From the NCBI GenBank assembly GCA_019787685.1, contig JAHNUO010000016.1, positions 620,001-684,000 of the forward strand: DNA of 64,000 bases, given 5' to 3'. Origin of the DNA: Chiua virens. Taxonomy: Eukaryota > Basidiomycota > Agaricomycetes > Boletales > Boletaceae. Position 1 is the stretch's first letter. The number at the start of each line of letters is the position of its first letter. A program made the position numbers and the translations under genes. Of the stretch, positions 21,980 through 32,880 are shown in pieces. The notes beneath the pieces were generated by a model. That model did no database searches. It was not told where the DNA came from and saw nothing but the letters and a program-made list of their open reading frames with translations.

Positions 21980-24106
21980 CACTCCAACATCAGAGGTCCT
22001 ATCGCTCCACAATCCCAGGAAGGATACAGATACCGGCTCCTTATAGTTGACAACTACTCCCAATTCCCATGGATATTACTTCCTAAAACAAAAGAGCAAT
22101 ATCGTTGAAACATACAAAACTTGGAAGATGGACATCCAACAAGCACTCTGAAAAACCATTGAATCAGAGGAACCCTTGGAGACCCACATTCAATTTCTCT
22201 GAACCAACAGTGGTGGAGAATACACAGGAGCAGAATTCTGAAACCAACTCTGACATGACAGCATAACACTCAAAATGTCCACACCATACACCCCAGAGCA
22301 AAATGGTCTCACCAAACACATGAACCAAACACTCTCCATGCTCACAAACTCCATGCTCGAGGAATTTAAATTACCCAAGTCCTTCTGGTCTGACACTATG
22401 TTCACCGTAGCATACATCACTGCACGAAGTCTGTCCTTCACAATCAAAGGACATGTTTCTTACCAAGTGCTCTTCAACCAAAAAGTTGATACAACACTAC
22501 TCTGACCATTCAGATGTCTAGCATACACACTTGTGCCTAAAGAACAGTGGGGGGCGAAATTCTGATCACATGGATGGAAATGCAACATGCTCAGATACAC
22601 ATATGGACAACAGGCATACAAATTCCTTGACCTGGAATGCCAGTCCATCATCTCCAGTTGCCAAGTCACTTTTGATGAATCTGCAACAATCTCCAAAGTG
22701 GACTTCACTCCATGGAGAAACCCCACTGAGGACCAGTGGGAGGGACTCACTCTGAACTATTCATATCAGCCAGAACGCATTGGAGAAGAGGATGAGCCAA
22801 CCTCCAACACACACTCCAGAAGTAATGGGAGCTTCACCTGCACCTCCAGTACCTGATGCTGAAAATCAAATTGATGCCTTAGCAAATCACCTTGACCAAC
22901 TCCACCTAGATTCTCCAATCCCAATTCCCATTGAACCTACACCTCTGCCAGCATCTCCACTGCCAGCACTAGTGTAACCTCCATGTCTGGAACAACATCC
23001 TGCAGAAGTAATCGCTGGAGTTCGCCAGAGCAACCAAAATCAAAAACCAGCAGATCAAAACAGAGATTACCAATGCATATTAGAGGAAGAGGTGCAAAGG
23101 AAACCACAAAACCAGGAACCACAAAAGGCACACCTGGAGCTACCTCTAGAAGAAGCAGATATGCCTGGAGCATTCTCCTGCATCCAGGAAGAACTCCAAC
23201 ACCATATCTTTGCTGAAACTGCAAGCTCTGAGTCAGGAGAATCACTCCTCACCACCATCAAGGAGGCCTATGTGCAACCTGATGGAGATATGTAGTGATT
23301 TACAATCGAGGACAAACTCCTAAGTCTTAACTCCAACCATGTGTATGAAAATATTCTGATCCCCAAGGGAGTAACTCTGATCACCTCCAAGCCTGTATTC
23401 CAAATCAAATGCGATCAGGATGGCAAAATCAAACATTACAAAGCTTGGATCATAGCAAGAGATTTTATGCAAAAGGAAGGGATAGACTACCAGGAGGTGT
23501 TCACTCTGGTAGCCAATCTCGACTTTGTGTGGACTGTCATCTTCCTTGCCACCAAACACAACTTGGAGTTGGACCAAATGGATGTCTCCACAGCCTACCT
23601 AAATGGAGAACTGGCAGAGGAGTTATACCTTCTACCTCTGGATGGAGTCCTGATCCAACCAGGCCACTGCTAGAAGCTCAAATGCTCACTGTATGGACTT
23701 AAGCAAGCAGGTCAGACTTAGAACAAAACCCTGAACAAGGAACTTGGAGAACTCAGATTTAGTTGACTTGATGCTGAAACGTGCCTATATGTCCTCTGAA
23801 AGTCTGGACAAGTTTGTTTCCTTGTTGTCATTGTTGATGATCTACTCCTTGCTACTAGCTCTCGGAGTTACATGAACTCCATTAAAGAGATGCTAGCCTC
23901 TGCATTCAAAATGAAGGACATGGGTGTGGCAAAGTATATCCTCGGAATTGAGATCTAAAGAGATCGACAGCTCTGAACCATTTCCTTCTCTCAATCCCAA
24001 TATGCCCAACCTGCCCTAGAGCATACAGGCATGTTCAACTCCACTCCCATATGAACTCCAATGGTACATGGCACTGTGATCTCCACAACCAACTCTGAGA
24101 ACAACA
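21980..24106 (+). pseudogene. Copia integrase and reverse transcriptase, decayed
   Basis: The integrase core shows YRYRLLIVDNYSQFPWI (first Asp, about 22030), TPYTPEQNGL (catalytic Glu region is Tyr-Thr-Pro-Glu-Gln-Asn-Gly, 22280) and KSFWSDTMFTVAYITARS. A Pro/Ser-rich linker spans 22750-23300. RT is clear from 23380: KHYKAWIIARDFMQKEGIDYQE, LELDQMDVSTAYLNGEL with one catalytic Asp, then VVIVDDLLLAT with the IVDD pair (about 23830), and MGVAKYILGIEI. Stops interrupt it at several sites. It ends at the CAACA duplication (24102-24106) of Gypsy-B. Confidence 0.8.
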
Positions 24107-24761
24107 TGTTATGATAGCTCTGGGTAGGAACTAGCATAGCCACAAAAGCACTAAGTACCAAGTGGCTGCGATAACTCAAACAACCACCACTTGGTATGTG
24201 GTGCACTGGATGAGTCGAACAAGGGTTGCTGGTCAGCAGATTGCTACTAGCGAGTCAAGTGAGAACCCAGGCATTGCTGAGGTGTCTGGTTGGGAATCTA
24301 TACCCAAGGGACCAAGGTTCAAGGGTTGACTACATTGAGTCATCGAGGGTTGAGGAGTTGAGGGGTCAAGGGGTCACAGGGGTATTCCCAAGTGGAGCAG
24401 TGATACTCAGATAGATTGTAGAGATCAAGACTGGTGTACAGGAGTATTGCTGTGAGGTATTTATACTACAAGAATTGTGCATGGACCAAATGTCTAAAAG
24501 GGGTGGCCAAGAAGAGCAGAAGGGCCAAGGGCCGAAAGGGAAATCATACAATACAGAGACAGCAGATGATGACAAAGATGAAATGAGTAAGAGTGATGCC
24601 ATTGGATGATGACATGAAATGAAATGAGTAAGTGCTTCAGGTGATGCTGATGCTGGTTATGTAAAGGTAAAAGGAAGGGAAGTATGGATGAGCATACGAG
24701 GATACCTAGGTATTGAGTAAAGCAAAGTAGTACAAGTAAAGAAAAGAAAGAAATCATAACA
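24107..24761 (-). repeat. Gypsy-B 3' LTR
   Basis: Starts TGTTATGATAGCTC and ends AAATCATAACA. It is followed by TTACCCCCGGAGTAC, which read in element orientation is a purine-rich GGGGGTAA tract next to the LTR, as expected for the plus-strand primer. It has the same length as the partner LTR at 54231. Confidence 0.9.
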
Positions 24762-24803
24762 TTACCCCCGGAGTACAATCAAAGCACCATGCAAAGATCA
24801 TCT

Positions 24804-25852
24804 CTAGAAGTCAAACAAATCCCTGATAGGACTGCCAGTGATATTGGTATAGCCCTTGTCATTGATGGGGTCATCATATGGGGATACCAAGTGTTGATCA
24901 GGAGACATGGAATGCTGTTGTGCATGGCAGCAGGCTCGTTGAGGTGGGAGTACAGGGAGTACAGAGTGGTGGTTATGGTGGGATGATGAAGACGAGTTCA
25001 TCGAAAAGGATGAGATGGATGGGATAGCAGGGTGAAGGAAGTGTCTACTCCACATGGACCTGGTGGTGACTGGAGTAAGTCAGTTGGCCAGGGGGATGCG
25101 AGCGCATACCCAAGGAGGTTGTCCAGGGCACCAGGACTGGATATGACTGGGGAACCAGGTGAGGCAAATGGGGCATTGGTACATGCCACATTCAATGCAG
25201 ATATGCCTGAGTTTTTGGTACTTGAAGCAGGCCTCGTGGTAATGGGGGTGATCATCGGGGAGGGATACCTGACTGGTCTGAAAAAGATGTTTGGCCTTAG
25301 TGTGGTTTACTGTGATCATCTCTTCTTCTGTAAAAGGGACTGAAAAGGCAGAGGGCATGGATGGTTGGGTGATGGGTTTGGAGGAAGCAGCAATGCACAG
25401 GGATAGTTCCACCTGATAGTGGTGGAGGTCCTCCAAGAATTCGCCCATCTGCATCTGATGCAGGGCATGCTCAAGGTAGGCACGGATGCAGTCATGGATC
25501 TGTCCAGCCACTGCCGAGAGGTGGCAGGTGTTGCGATTGGGCCCGAGGAGGTCCGACTGGACAAAGGTAAGGTGCTCACACTGGAGGTAGGTGAGGTAGA
25601 GGGTGTTCAGGAGGGAGTTCACATCGAGGTGGTGCTCGATGGGAAAGGTCATCGCTGGATCTAGGATGAGGTCACACATGCGACAAAAGTACTTGGGGTT
25701 GAGGAAGAGGAGCGAATAGTGTGGGAATGGTAGGGGAGATCTACCAATGCGATAGGAGGATAAAGATTATCAGGGACAGGAGTAGGAACAGGCCATTGAG
25801 AAGGCACTCCCCATCCTGTGCTTGCAACTGCTGAAACAGCTGGAGAAGGGGG
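24804..25852 (-). pseudogene. Gypsy-B pol C-terminal zinc-knuckle extension
   Basis: Minus-strand frame containing MCDLILDPAMTFPIEHHLD (25679), a helical stretch (HALHQMQMGEFLEDLHHYQ), a degenerate first knuckle (CFKYQKLRHICIEC, where one Cys is Tyr and the Gly before His is Arg) and a second (CPICLTWFPSHIQSWC). The end ITGSPIRDLFDF abuts the LTR. One stop interrupts it after PLAN. Upstream it is continuous with the chromodomain frame except for one stop near 25853, so it was originally part of pol. Function is unknown. Confidence 0.6.
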
Positions 25853-26492
25853 TCAGGTGGACTCTGAGAGGGAGGACTCGGAGGAGAGGGAAGAGACATT
25901 GGTAACAGGGGTCACCAGTGGTGGGAGCAGGCAGTGGGAAATTGACGTGGTGGGGGTGAAGATAGGGACAGAGTGGATGATTTTGTTCTCAAAGTCGGGG
26001 GGGGAGCAGGAGTGGTAGGACATCACTGCTTTGATGGAGATAGGTGGTGGAGGTCTGAGTGGTGAGCGAGGTGATTGTGGTGGTGGTTGAGTGGAAAGGG
26101 AGCAGACTGAGGGGAAATCCTTGGGATGGCCCTGCTTATAAGTGTCAACTGTGTCCTTGGTGTTTCCTAAATTGGTTTCAGGTTCCCATGAGTCGTCTGC
26201 TGTGGAGTACCCTTTCCATCGGATCAGGAACTTGTGGTTCCATGGGTTCTTGTTGTGGTTCAAGATCCACTCAATGTCGTATTCTTCTTTACCTGCGATA
26301 AGGTCAGGTGGTGGTTTCGGGAAGTTTGGGCTGTAGGTTTCCATTTCACGATAGGGCAATAACAGAGAAGCATGGAAGACTGGGTGGATCTTCCAGGTCT
26401 TGGGAAGGCAGAGGTGGTAGGTGAGTGGAAAGGGTTGAGGTTCATAACCCATCATGAGGGAAAATAGCGATTTTCCCATGATAGAGTGCAGG
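25853..26492 (-). pseudogene. Gypsy-B integrase tail and chromodomain
   Basis: Starts with the integrase tail (GKSLFSLMMGYEPQPFPLTYHLCLPKTWKIHPVFHASLL, missing an internal stretch between EPQPF and LTYHL). It runs into an intact-looking chromodomain (EYDIEWILNHNKNPWNHKFLIRWKGYSTADDSWEPETNL) with the aromatic residues Tyr, Trp and Trp. A Pro-rich linker leads to the zinc-knuckle extension. Chromodomains on fungal chromovirus integrases steer insertion to histone-marked heterochromatin (family knowledge). The dense nest here fits that. Confidence 0.8.
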
Positions 26493-26497
26493 CAGTG

Positions 26498-27260
26498 TGT
26501 TACGATAGTTCCGGGTAGGACCTAGCATAGCCGCAAAAGCGCCAAGTACCAAGTGGCTGTGATAACTCAAACAACCACCACTTGATATGTGGTGCGCTGA
26601 AGAGTCGAAGGAGGGTTTCTGGTCAGCAGATTGCTACCAGAGAGACGAGTAAAAACTCAGGTGTTGCTAAGAGTTGTCCTTTTGGGAATCTATACCCGAG
26701 GGACAGTTAAGGGTTGGCTGCGATGAGTCCAAGTGTTCAAGTAGGACTAAGAGTAGTCCAGTCGAGTGATCACAGGCGCTGTGGTAAGTGGAGCAGAGAT
26801 ACTCAGCTGGATTGCGGAGATCAAGACTAGAGTACAAGAGTATCGCTGCGAGGTATTTGTACTACAAGAATTGTGCACGGACCAAGTAACTAAAAGGGGA
26901 GGCCAGAAGAGCGGAAGGACAAAGGGCCAAAAGGGAAGTGCACGATATCCAAAAGGGGTGGCCAAGAAGAGTGGAACGGAAGAAAGGCCAAAAGGGAGAA
27001 TCGTATGATGCGAAGGCAACAGATGATGACAAAGATGAAATGACAAGTGCAAAGCCATTGAATGATGACAAGAATGAAATGTGTAAGAGCAATGCCATTG
27101 GATGATGACGAGAAAGGAAATGAGTAAGCATACGGGTAATGCCAATGCTGGTTACATAAGGGTAAAAGAGAAACGAGTACGGATGAACGTACGAGGATAC
27201 CTAGGTATCGAGTGAAGTGAAGTAGTACAAGTGAAACAAAGAAAGAAAGAAATTGTAACA
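26498..27260 (-). repeat. Solo LTR of the chromovirus family
   Basis: A 763-bp LTR, TGTTACGATAG...AATTGTAACA, with the perfect 5-bp duplication CAGTG (26493-26497, 27261-27265). It splits the Gypsy-B integrase. Confidence 0.92.
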
Positions 27261-27555
27261 CAGTGGTTGTGTGCGAATTTGGCCATGGGTAGTAGGTTGG
27301 CCCAGGACACAGGATTGTTTTGGCAATACATGCATAGATAGGTTTCGACTTCCTGATTGACATGCTCAGTTTCACCATGAGATTGTGGGTGATAGGTGGT
27401 GGCGAGGGAGAGGTGGTAACCAATAAGGCATGCAAGTTCTTTGGCGAAGGTGGAGGCGAATTGTGGTCCGTGATCAGAGATGATCTTGTCATAAAGGCTG
27501 AATCAAGTGTAAACCTTGTGGAAAAAGAGGCAGGCTATGCCTGCAGAGTTGGCAA

Positions 27556-28168
27556 TGAAGGTAATAAATCCTGGCTGTAGTGTAATACTCAGGGGGATTG
27601 AAAGAAAAGAAAAGAGGGTGAAAGAATGCGATTCCATGTGACCCAGTGACAACACTGAGTTGGTGAATGACGAGAAATGGTTTTTGAGTAGTCCAAGATG
27701 AATCCGGGGTGAATCCAGATTAAAACGGATAGAAAAGCAGACATGGCAGTCTGATCTGGATTGAGAAAATACAAGGAGAGTGAGAGAAAATGAACATCGA
27801 CCAAAAACGATGTCAGACAGATGCACATGGGCAAAAGCTACTGTATTTTGTCAATAAAGTGAATTTTATAGTCCTCAGGAATACCCTCAGACTTGTCCTA
27901 AGTAAGGATAATGATAAAAAGAAGTTTTCGTACAGTATAAAGTTTGAGGGGTACCCAAATGTCCCTGCAAGGGCTGCGTGACATGGTCTAGCCAATGCTA
28001 AGTATGAAGAAGGAGCAATAAAAATAAAATCAAAGAGTCTGAGGCAAAACGAGCGTGGATACAGCAATCCAGATGAGTTTGGACAAGCAGACAGATCAGG
28101 ATTGGGATTGGGTGATGACAAGGTGTGGAAAAGTGCTATGTGAGCACAGGGAATACCTATTCCCTACA
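27556..28168 (-). repeat. Solo LTR, family L4
   Basis: A 613-bp sequence TGAAGGTAATAA...TTCCCTACA (in its own orientation TGTAGGGAATAGGTATTCCC...). It is flanked by GCAA (27552-27555) and GCAG (28169-28172), a 4-bp duplication with one transition. Its start resembles family L3 and the Gypsy-C LTR, suggesting one lineage with 4-bp duplications. Confidence 0.75.
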
Positions 28169-28239
28169 GCAGTTTTCACAGTAGGGCATAAAATTACCCC
28201 CTTTGTAAGGCTGTGGTCAACCACAACCATGAGAGTCAT

Positions 28240-29459
28240 TGTTACAATAGTTTCAGGTAGGACCTAGTGTAGCCGCAAAAGCACTAAGTACCAAGTGGCT
28301 GTGGAAGAGTTGAACAAGGGATCTGGTCAGTGGTATGCTACCAGAGAGGCAAGTGAAACTCAGGCATTGCTGAGAGTTGTCCAGTTGAGAATCTATACCT
28401 GAGGGATGGTCGAGGGTCAAGGGTTGACTACAATGAGTCCGAGTGGTCAAGGAGGACTAAGAGTAGTCCAGTCAAGTGGTCACAGGGAAGGTTCCAAGTG
28501 GAGCAGTGATACTCAGCTAGATTGCGGAGATGTTAGAGACTGTGCGACTTGGAGGTAGCCAACTCCGGATCTCCGGAGTTGTAACGTCGTACGGGACTTG
28601 GCTTCACCGTATGTGGTGCGCCCTTGTCACAGTCTGTCCCTATATTTTGGACATGCGGAGAATGGAGGTAGATATATGACTCAACACATAAAGTGGAGTT
28701 GAGCGGAGTAAAGACCGTCAAGGTCTTATGGAGTGTTCGGAGTGAGTCGTACAATAAACTAATATTCAGACTAAGGGTACACAGTCAGGGTACTACAGTT
28801 TATATACTCGGAGTGGAATGGAGATTAGTAATGGAGTTGGTAAGAACTGAGTAAGACGGAAGATCGGGAAACTACATAGCTGGAGGTAAGTCGGGTACTG
28901 AGAAAGCCGGAGCTGTGCTCATAAGCGAGACACAGGTTATGTACTAATATAAAAGAGGAAACATATATACGTAACGGAGGTCCGGGGTCGCGGAGTTGCG
29001 TCCTGAGGGAGATTGACCCGGAGTTATCGTCTAAGAGAAACGGAGTTATATCCGGAGGAACAGAGAACAGAGCGGTATATGACAGGAGATCAAGACTAGG
29101 GTACAGGAGTATCGCTGCGAGGTATTTATACTATGAGAACTGTGCACGGACCAAGTAGCCAAAAGGGGTGGCCAAGAAGAGTGGAAGAGATAAGGGCCAA
29201 AAGGAGGAATCATACAATGCAGTGGCAGCAGACAATAACAAAGATGAAATGACAAATGCAAAGCCATCGGATAATGATAAGAAAGGAATGAGTAAGAGCG
29301 ATGCCATCAGAAGATGACATGAAAGGAAAAGAGGAAGCATACGGGTAATGCCGATGCTCGTTACATAAGGGAAATGAAGTATGGATGAATGTACAAGGAT
29401 ACCTAGGTATTGAGTAAAGAGAAGTAGTACAAGAGAAACGAAAGAAAGAAATCATAACA
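28240..29459 (-). repeat. Solo chromovirus LTR carrying a nested solo LTR
   Basis: TGTTACAATAG...AATCATAACA, flanked by the perfect duplication GTCAT (28235-28239, 29460-29464). Length is 1220 bp, but about 661 bp after removing the nested LTR at 28531-29084 and its duplication. It splits the Gypsy-B integrase. Confidence 0.9.
28531..29084. repeat. Solo LTR, family L5, nested in another LTR
   Basis: A 554-bp sequence, TGTTAGAGACTG...GTATATGACA, with the perfect duplication GGAGA (28526-28530, 29085-29089). It is rich in GGAGT/CGGAGTT motifs and unlike the other LTRs here. The parent element type cannot be told from the LTR alone; direction is unassigned. Confidence 0.85.
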
Positions 29460-29930
29460 GTCATAGCCCTCTGCAGAGATGGGTAGATCTGTGATGAGAT
29501 CAACAGAAATGTTCTGGAAGGGGGAGCACGTGGAGGGAATCAGAGAGAGGGGAGGGATAGACGGGTGCATGTTGACCTTCTGCTGCTGGCAGGTGGCACA
29601 ACTGGAGACATAGGAATGGACAAAGGAGGCGAGGCTGGGCCACCAGAATTCAGTGGCAACCAGCTGGTGAGTTTTCAAGAAGCCAGGGTGTCCGGCCAAG
29701 TGGGAGTCATGGTGATGAGCAATCATTTGCTGCTAGAGGTTAAGATCGAGGGGAATGTAGATGTGGCCCTGATAGGTCAGAATGCCGGCATTGTATTTCC
29801 AATCAGAAAGGCAAGCACAGAAGAACGAGGGGAGACTGCCATCCATAGCATTCAAGGTGTTGAGGATGATCGGTTCATCAGCTGATGACTTGGCAATGAG
29901 AGCCTGCAGGTTGAGGCTGATGAGGTTCAC

Positions 29931-30434
29931 AAAAACATCATCAGGAAGGAGTGTGATGTTCTTGTTGTCTGAGTCTGAGGTGATGTGGTTGGGATGGCAG
30001 GAAAGCGCATCAGGATCATCAAGGAGTTTTCAGGGGACATGGGAACAGGTGAGGTTGAAGTCAGCAAGGTCAAGGAGCCATCTGGCCTGTCAGTGGTTCA
30101 AGTTTTGGGGTTGACAGAAATACATCAGGTTCTTGTGGTCCAAGAAGACCATGACAAGGTGTGCACTGCCTTGGAGGTGGTGGCGCCAGGCCTTGAGGGA
30201 TTGGATGACTGTGAGAAGTTCACAATCATAGATATCATAGTTCCTCTCAGTGGCGTTGAATGACTGAGAGAGGTAGAAGCATGGTTTCTGGTCACCATTG
30301 ACATTGGTCTGGAGGAGAACACCACTGGTTGCAAACTTGGAAGCATCCATAGCGATGGCAAAGGGTCAAGAGATGTCAGGAAACCAGAGGACTGGATCTG
30401 TGATGAAGGCCTTCTTGAGGTGTTCGAAGGCATT
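29931..30434 (-). pseudogene. Gypsy-B RNase H
   Basis: Minus-strand RNase H in two overlapping frames: the start ATSGVLLQTNVNGDQKPCFYLSQSFNATERNYDIYDCELLTVIQSL (catalytic Glu in CELL) and the end VFLDHKNLMYFCQPQNLNH, where the usual SDHKNL Asp is preceded by Leu. A frameshift lies between them, with TGA stops near the junction with integrase. It belongs to the same pol as 30435-30893. Confidence 0.8.
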
Positions 30435-30893
30435 GACCTGAGAGGGTCCCCATGTCCAAGGGGCGTCTTTCTTCATAAGATCAATGAGGGGTCAGGCAAT
30501 GGTTGAGTAGTTGGAGATGAACCAACAGTAGAAGTTGGCAAAGCCTATGAATGAATGAACATCCTTGAGCTTGGTGGGAGTGGGCCAGTTGGTGATGCCA
30601 GCAACCTTGATGGGATCCATGGTGAGTTTGCTGGGGCAAGCAATCCGATGCCGAGGTATTCCACTTCAGTGGTAGCGAAGTGGCATTTCTTGAGCTTGAA
30701 GTGAATGTCGAGTTCCTTCATGCAGGCAAGGATGCATTTGGTGTGTTCCGTGTGTTCAGCTTCATTACCAGACAGAATCAAGAGATCGTCCATGTAGATG
30801 ACAAGCCATCCTTCAGTGATCATGTTGCAGATAGAGTCATTCATGAACCGCTGGAATGTTGCAGGGGAATTTGTCAGTCCAAAGAACTGGGTA
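30435..30893 (-). pseudogene. Gypsy-B RT C-terminal half retaining YMDD
   Basis: Begins at FFGLTNSPATFQRFMNDSICNMITEGW, then LVIYMDDLLILSGNEAEHTE with the catalytic YMDD intact (about 30790), and the thumb (HFKLKKCHFATTEVEYLG). The frame is lost after LG. Immediately upstream (30894) the sequence is not RT but the first codons of the protease frame (CCAGTATCTTCCCATTCTCG read on the minus strand). The protease body and RT N-terminal half are deleted. Confidence 0.8.
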
Positions 30894-30933
30894 CGAGAAT
30901 GGGAAGATACTGGCGTCCAATTGGTCTTCCTCC

Positions 30934-32230
30934 TTAAAAACCTGTGATCGGAGTGGTCACCTTGTTGACGCTCATGGCGTCCTCTTCGTCATCGTCGTCT
31001 TCTACTTCAACAAGAGTGGGAACGGGTTTGGGTTTGGGTTCAGCTTTCCGCACCTTTTTGGAGGTAGATGTGGGAGTGGTTGAGGTTTTGGTCGTGAAGA
31101 CCGGACAAGAGGAGGTGCGATGGCCGGGTTGGCAGCACTGGAAGCAAAGGTTATTGTTGAAGCATCGCTTGCGCTCTGCTTTGGTCATCTTGGGGACTTG
31201 GATGGTGTCTACGTCCATAGTGTCAGGGTCTCACTCCTTCTTGCAAGGGGGGTTGTTGTGGAAAATGACGGCGATGGCAGGTTTCTTGTTTTGACAGGCG
31301 ATTTTGTCGGCACGCTCCCATTGGGTTTTGAAATGCATGGCTTGGGTATACCACTTGTCAATCATGGTAGGGACCATATCCATGCCTTGGATGCACCTCA
31401 TGAGGGATGGGGGAAGGCCAGCCGCGAAAAAGTTGATGAGGACAGAATCAGAGCCTGTGAGCCCTGTGGTGGTGACTTTATTGTGGAAGGAGGAGATGAA
31501 GGAGGGAACATCTTTGTTTTTGGTGATGCGGGTGGTGGAGAGCCAGGTGATAGCGTCGCCCTTGGTGTCGTGGTGTTCGAAGTCCTTTTGGAACTCCATT
31601 TGCCAATCGCCCCATGTTCCGAAGAAACGGAGTGGGATGGACTTGGCATGGAAGGTATCAGCCCAAGTTTTGACTGATCCTTCGGTCATGAATGAGAGGG
31701 CGAAGGCCACTCATTTGTTGTCGGTGTCGTAGATGGGGTCATTGACAAAGAGATAGGTGGTGACGTCATTGAGCCAGGGGATGATGCGGTCATAGGACCC
31801 ATCAAAGGCGGATGGTTTTCCGAGGTGAAGCTCAACTGCCTTGCTAGACATGTTGCTAGACGAGGTGGTGGGTAGAGGGTTCAGTGGTGGTACCAAGGGT
31901 GAGATGATGGAGGGGTTGGGGTTCCGGATTGATGATGGTCCAGGATTGGGCCTTCATGGGGTTGTAGGGGACGCGAAGGTGGTAAGGGCAGGGATGTCAA
32001 GGGAGGTAATGAGCCATTCAGCTAGTTGCTGGGTCTCGTCATTAGAGTCAAGGTGTTCAACATTGATGTCGAGGTCTTCTTCCCAGGGTTCAGAAAGTAG
32101 AGTCGAGGGTTCAGGGTTATCGTCGGATAAATCAGACAAAGGGGTGTTAGATGTCCGAAGACTCCAACTAGGGTTCAAGAGTGGATGGGTGGGAGGTCGT
32201 CCAGAAATGGTGGGCAGCTGACTGCGCAAA
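30934..32230 (-). pseudogene. Chromovirus gag next to the inner LTR (chimeric part of Gypsy-B)
   Basis: Reading from 32230: MRSQLPTISGRPPTHPLL leader, acidic segment (DETQQLAEWLITSLDIPALTTF), capsid start MSSKAVELHLGKPSAFDGSYDRIIPWLNDVTTYLF, capsid body (KTWADTFHAKSIPL through AAGLPPSLMRCIQGMDMV), then a CCHC knuckle (CFQCCQPGHRTSSC, about 31140) and an acidic tail ending VNKVTTPITGF. Stops occur after DTDNK (31711) and CKKE (31228). Gag forms the particle shell and binds the RNA. Confidence 0.85.
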
Positions 32231-32259
32231 GGCAGGCTGTAAGGAGAGTCTTGATCTTA

Positions 32260-32711
32260 TGTTACAATAGCTCCGGGTAGGAACTAGCGTAGCCGCAAAA
32301 GCACTAAGAATCAAGTGGCTGCGATAACTCAAACACCCACCACTTGATACATGGCACACTGTAAGAGTTCAAGGAGGGCTGCTGTTAGCGTAATGCCAAC
32401 AGTGGAGACGAGGTAGAACTCAGGCATTGCTGAGAGCATCCTTTTGGGAATCTATACCCTAAGGACCAAGGGTCTTTCTCTTGTAATCGAGATGGTACCT
32501 AGGTGTTGGCCGTAGGTGTTGAGGGTCAAGTATCGAGTGGTCACAAGGGGGGTTCCCGAGTGGAGCAGGGATACTCAGCTAGATTGCAGGTAATGCTGAT
32601 GCTGGTTATATAAGGGTGAAATGAAGTACAGATGAACATATGAGGATACCTAGGTATTGAGTGGAGTGAAGTAGTACAAGTGAAGCAAAGAAAAAGAAAG
32701 GAATCGTAACA
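32260..32711 (-). repeat. Internally deleted chromovirus LTR at a recombinant junction
   Basis: 452 bp, TGTTACAATAG...GAATCGTAACA, missing about 200 bp between the GATTGCAG and GGTAATGC parts present in full LTRs. On its gag side it is followed (element orientation) by TAAGATCAAGACT, the conserved primer-binding site, so it is a 5' LTR. On the other side is the tail of a different gag copy (32712-32880). No matching duplication is found at any LTR to the left, indicating that its own 3' half was lost. Confidence 0.8.
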
Positions 32712-32880
32712 GTTACCTTGTTGACACTCATGGTGTCTTCTTCGTCATCATCTTCTATTTCAATAAGAGTGGGAATGGGTTCTTGCTTGTGTTCTGCTTT
32801 CCACACTTTTTTAGAGGTCGATGCAGGAGTTGTCAGGGTTTTGGTTGCGAAGACCAGGCAGGAGGAGGTATGATGGCCAG
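32712..32880 (-). pseudogene. Gypsy-B gag C-terminus
   Basis: Encodes GHHTSSCLVFATKTLTTPASTSKKVWKAE and an acidic stretch to MSVNKVTV, i.e. the last half-knuckle and tail of Gag. The rest of this gag (capsid) is at 53190-54230, on the other side of Gypsy-C. About 60 nt between them, including the first knuckle Cys pair, are missing. Confidence 0.75.

Larger units (their letters stand above)
27261..29930 (-). pseudogene. Gypsy-B integrase core, in three pieces
   Basis: Pieces 27261-27555, 28173-28239 and 29460-29930 are separated by two LTR insertions. Reading from 29930 downward: NLISLNLQALIAKSSADEP, HHDSHLAGHPGFLKTHQLVATEFWWPSLASFVHSYVSSCATCQQQK (the HHCC zinc site), SVDLITDLPISAEGYD (first Asp), the GVILCP-like segment at 28200, and the SDHGPQFAS second-Asp region near 27460. 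Joining across the duplications restores one frame. Mutations include loss of residues around 27500. Confidence 0.8.

Noticed and set aside
22937..23245. A 102-residue minus-strand frame rich in hydrophobic residues.
   Set aside because: Shadow of the copia linker on the opposite strand.
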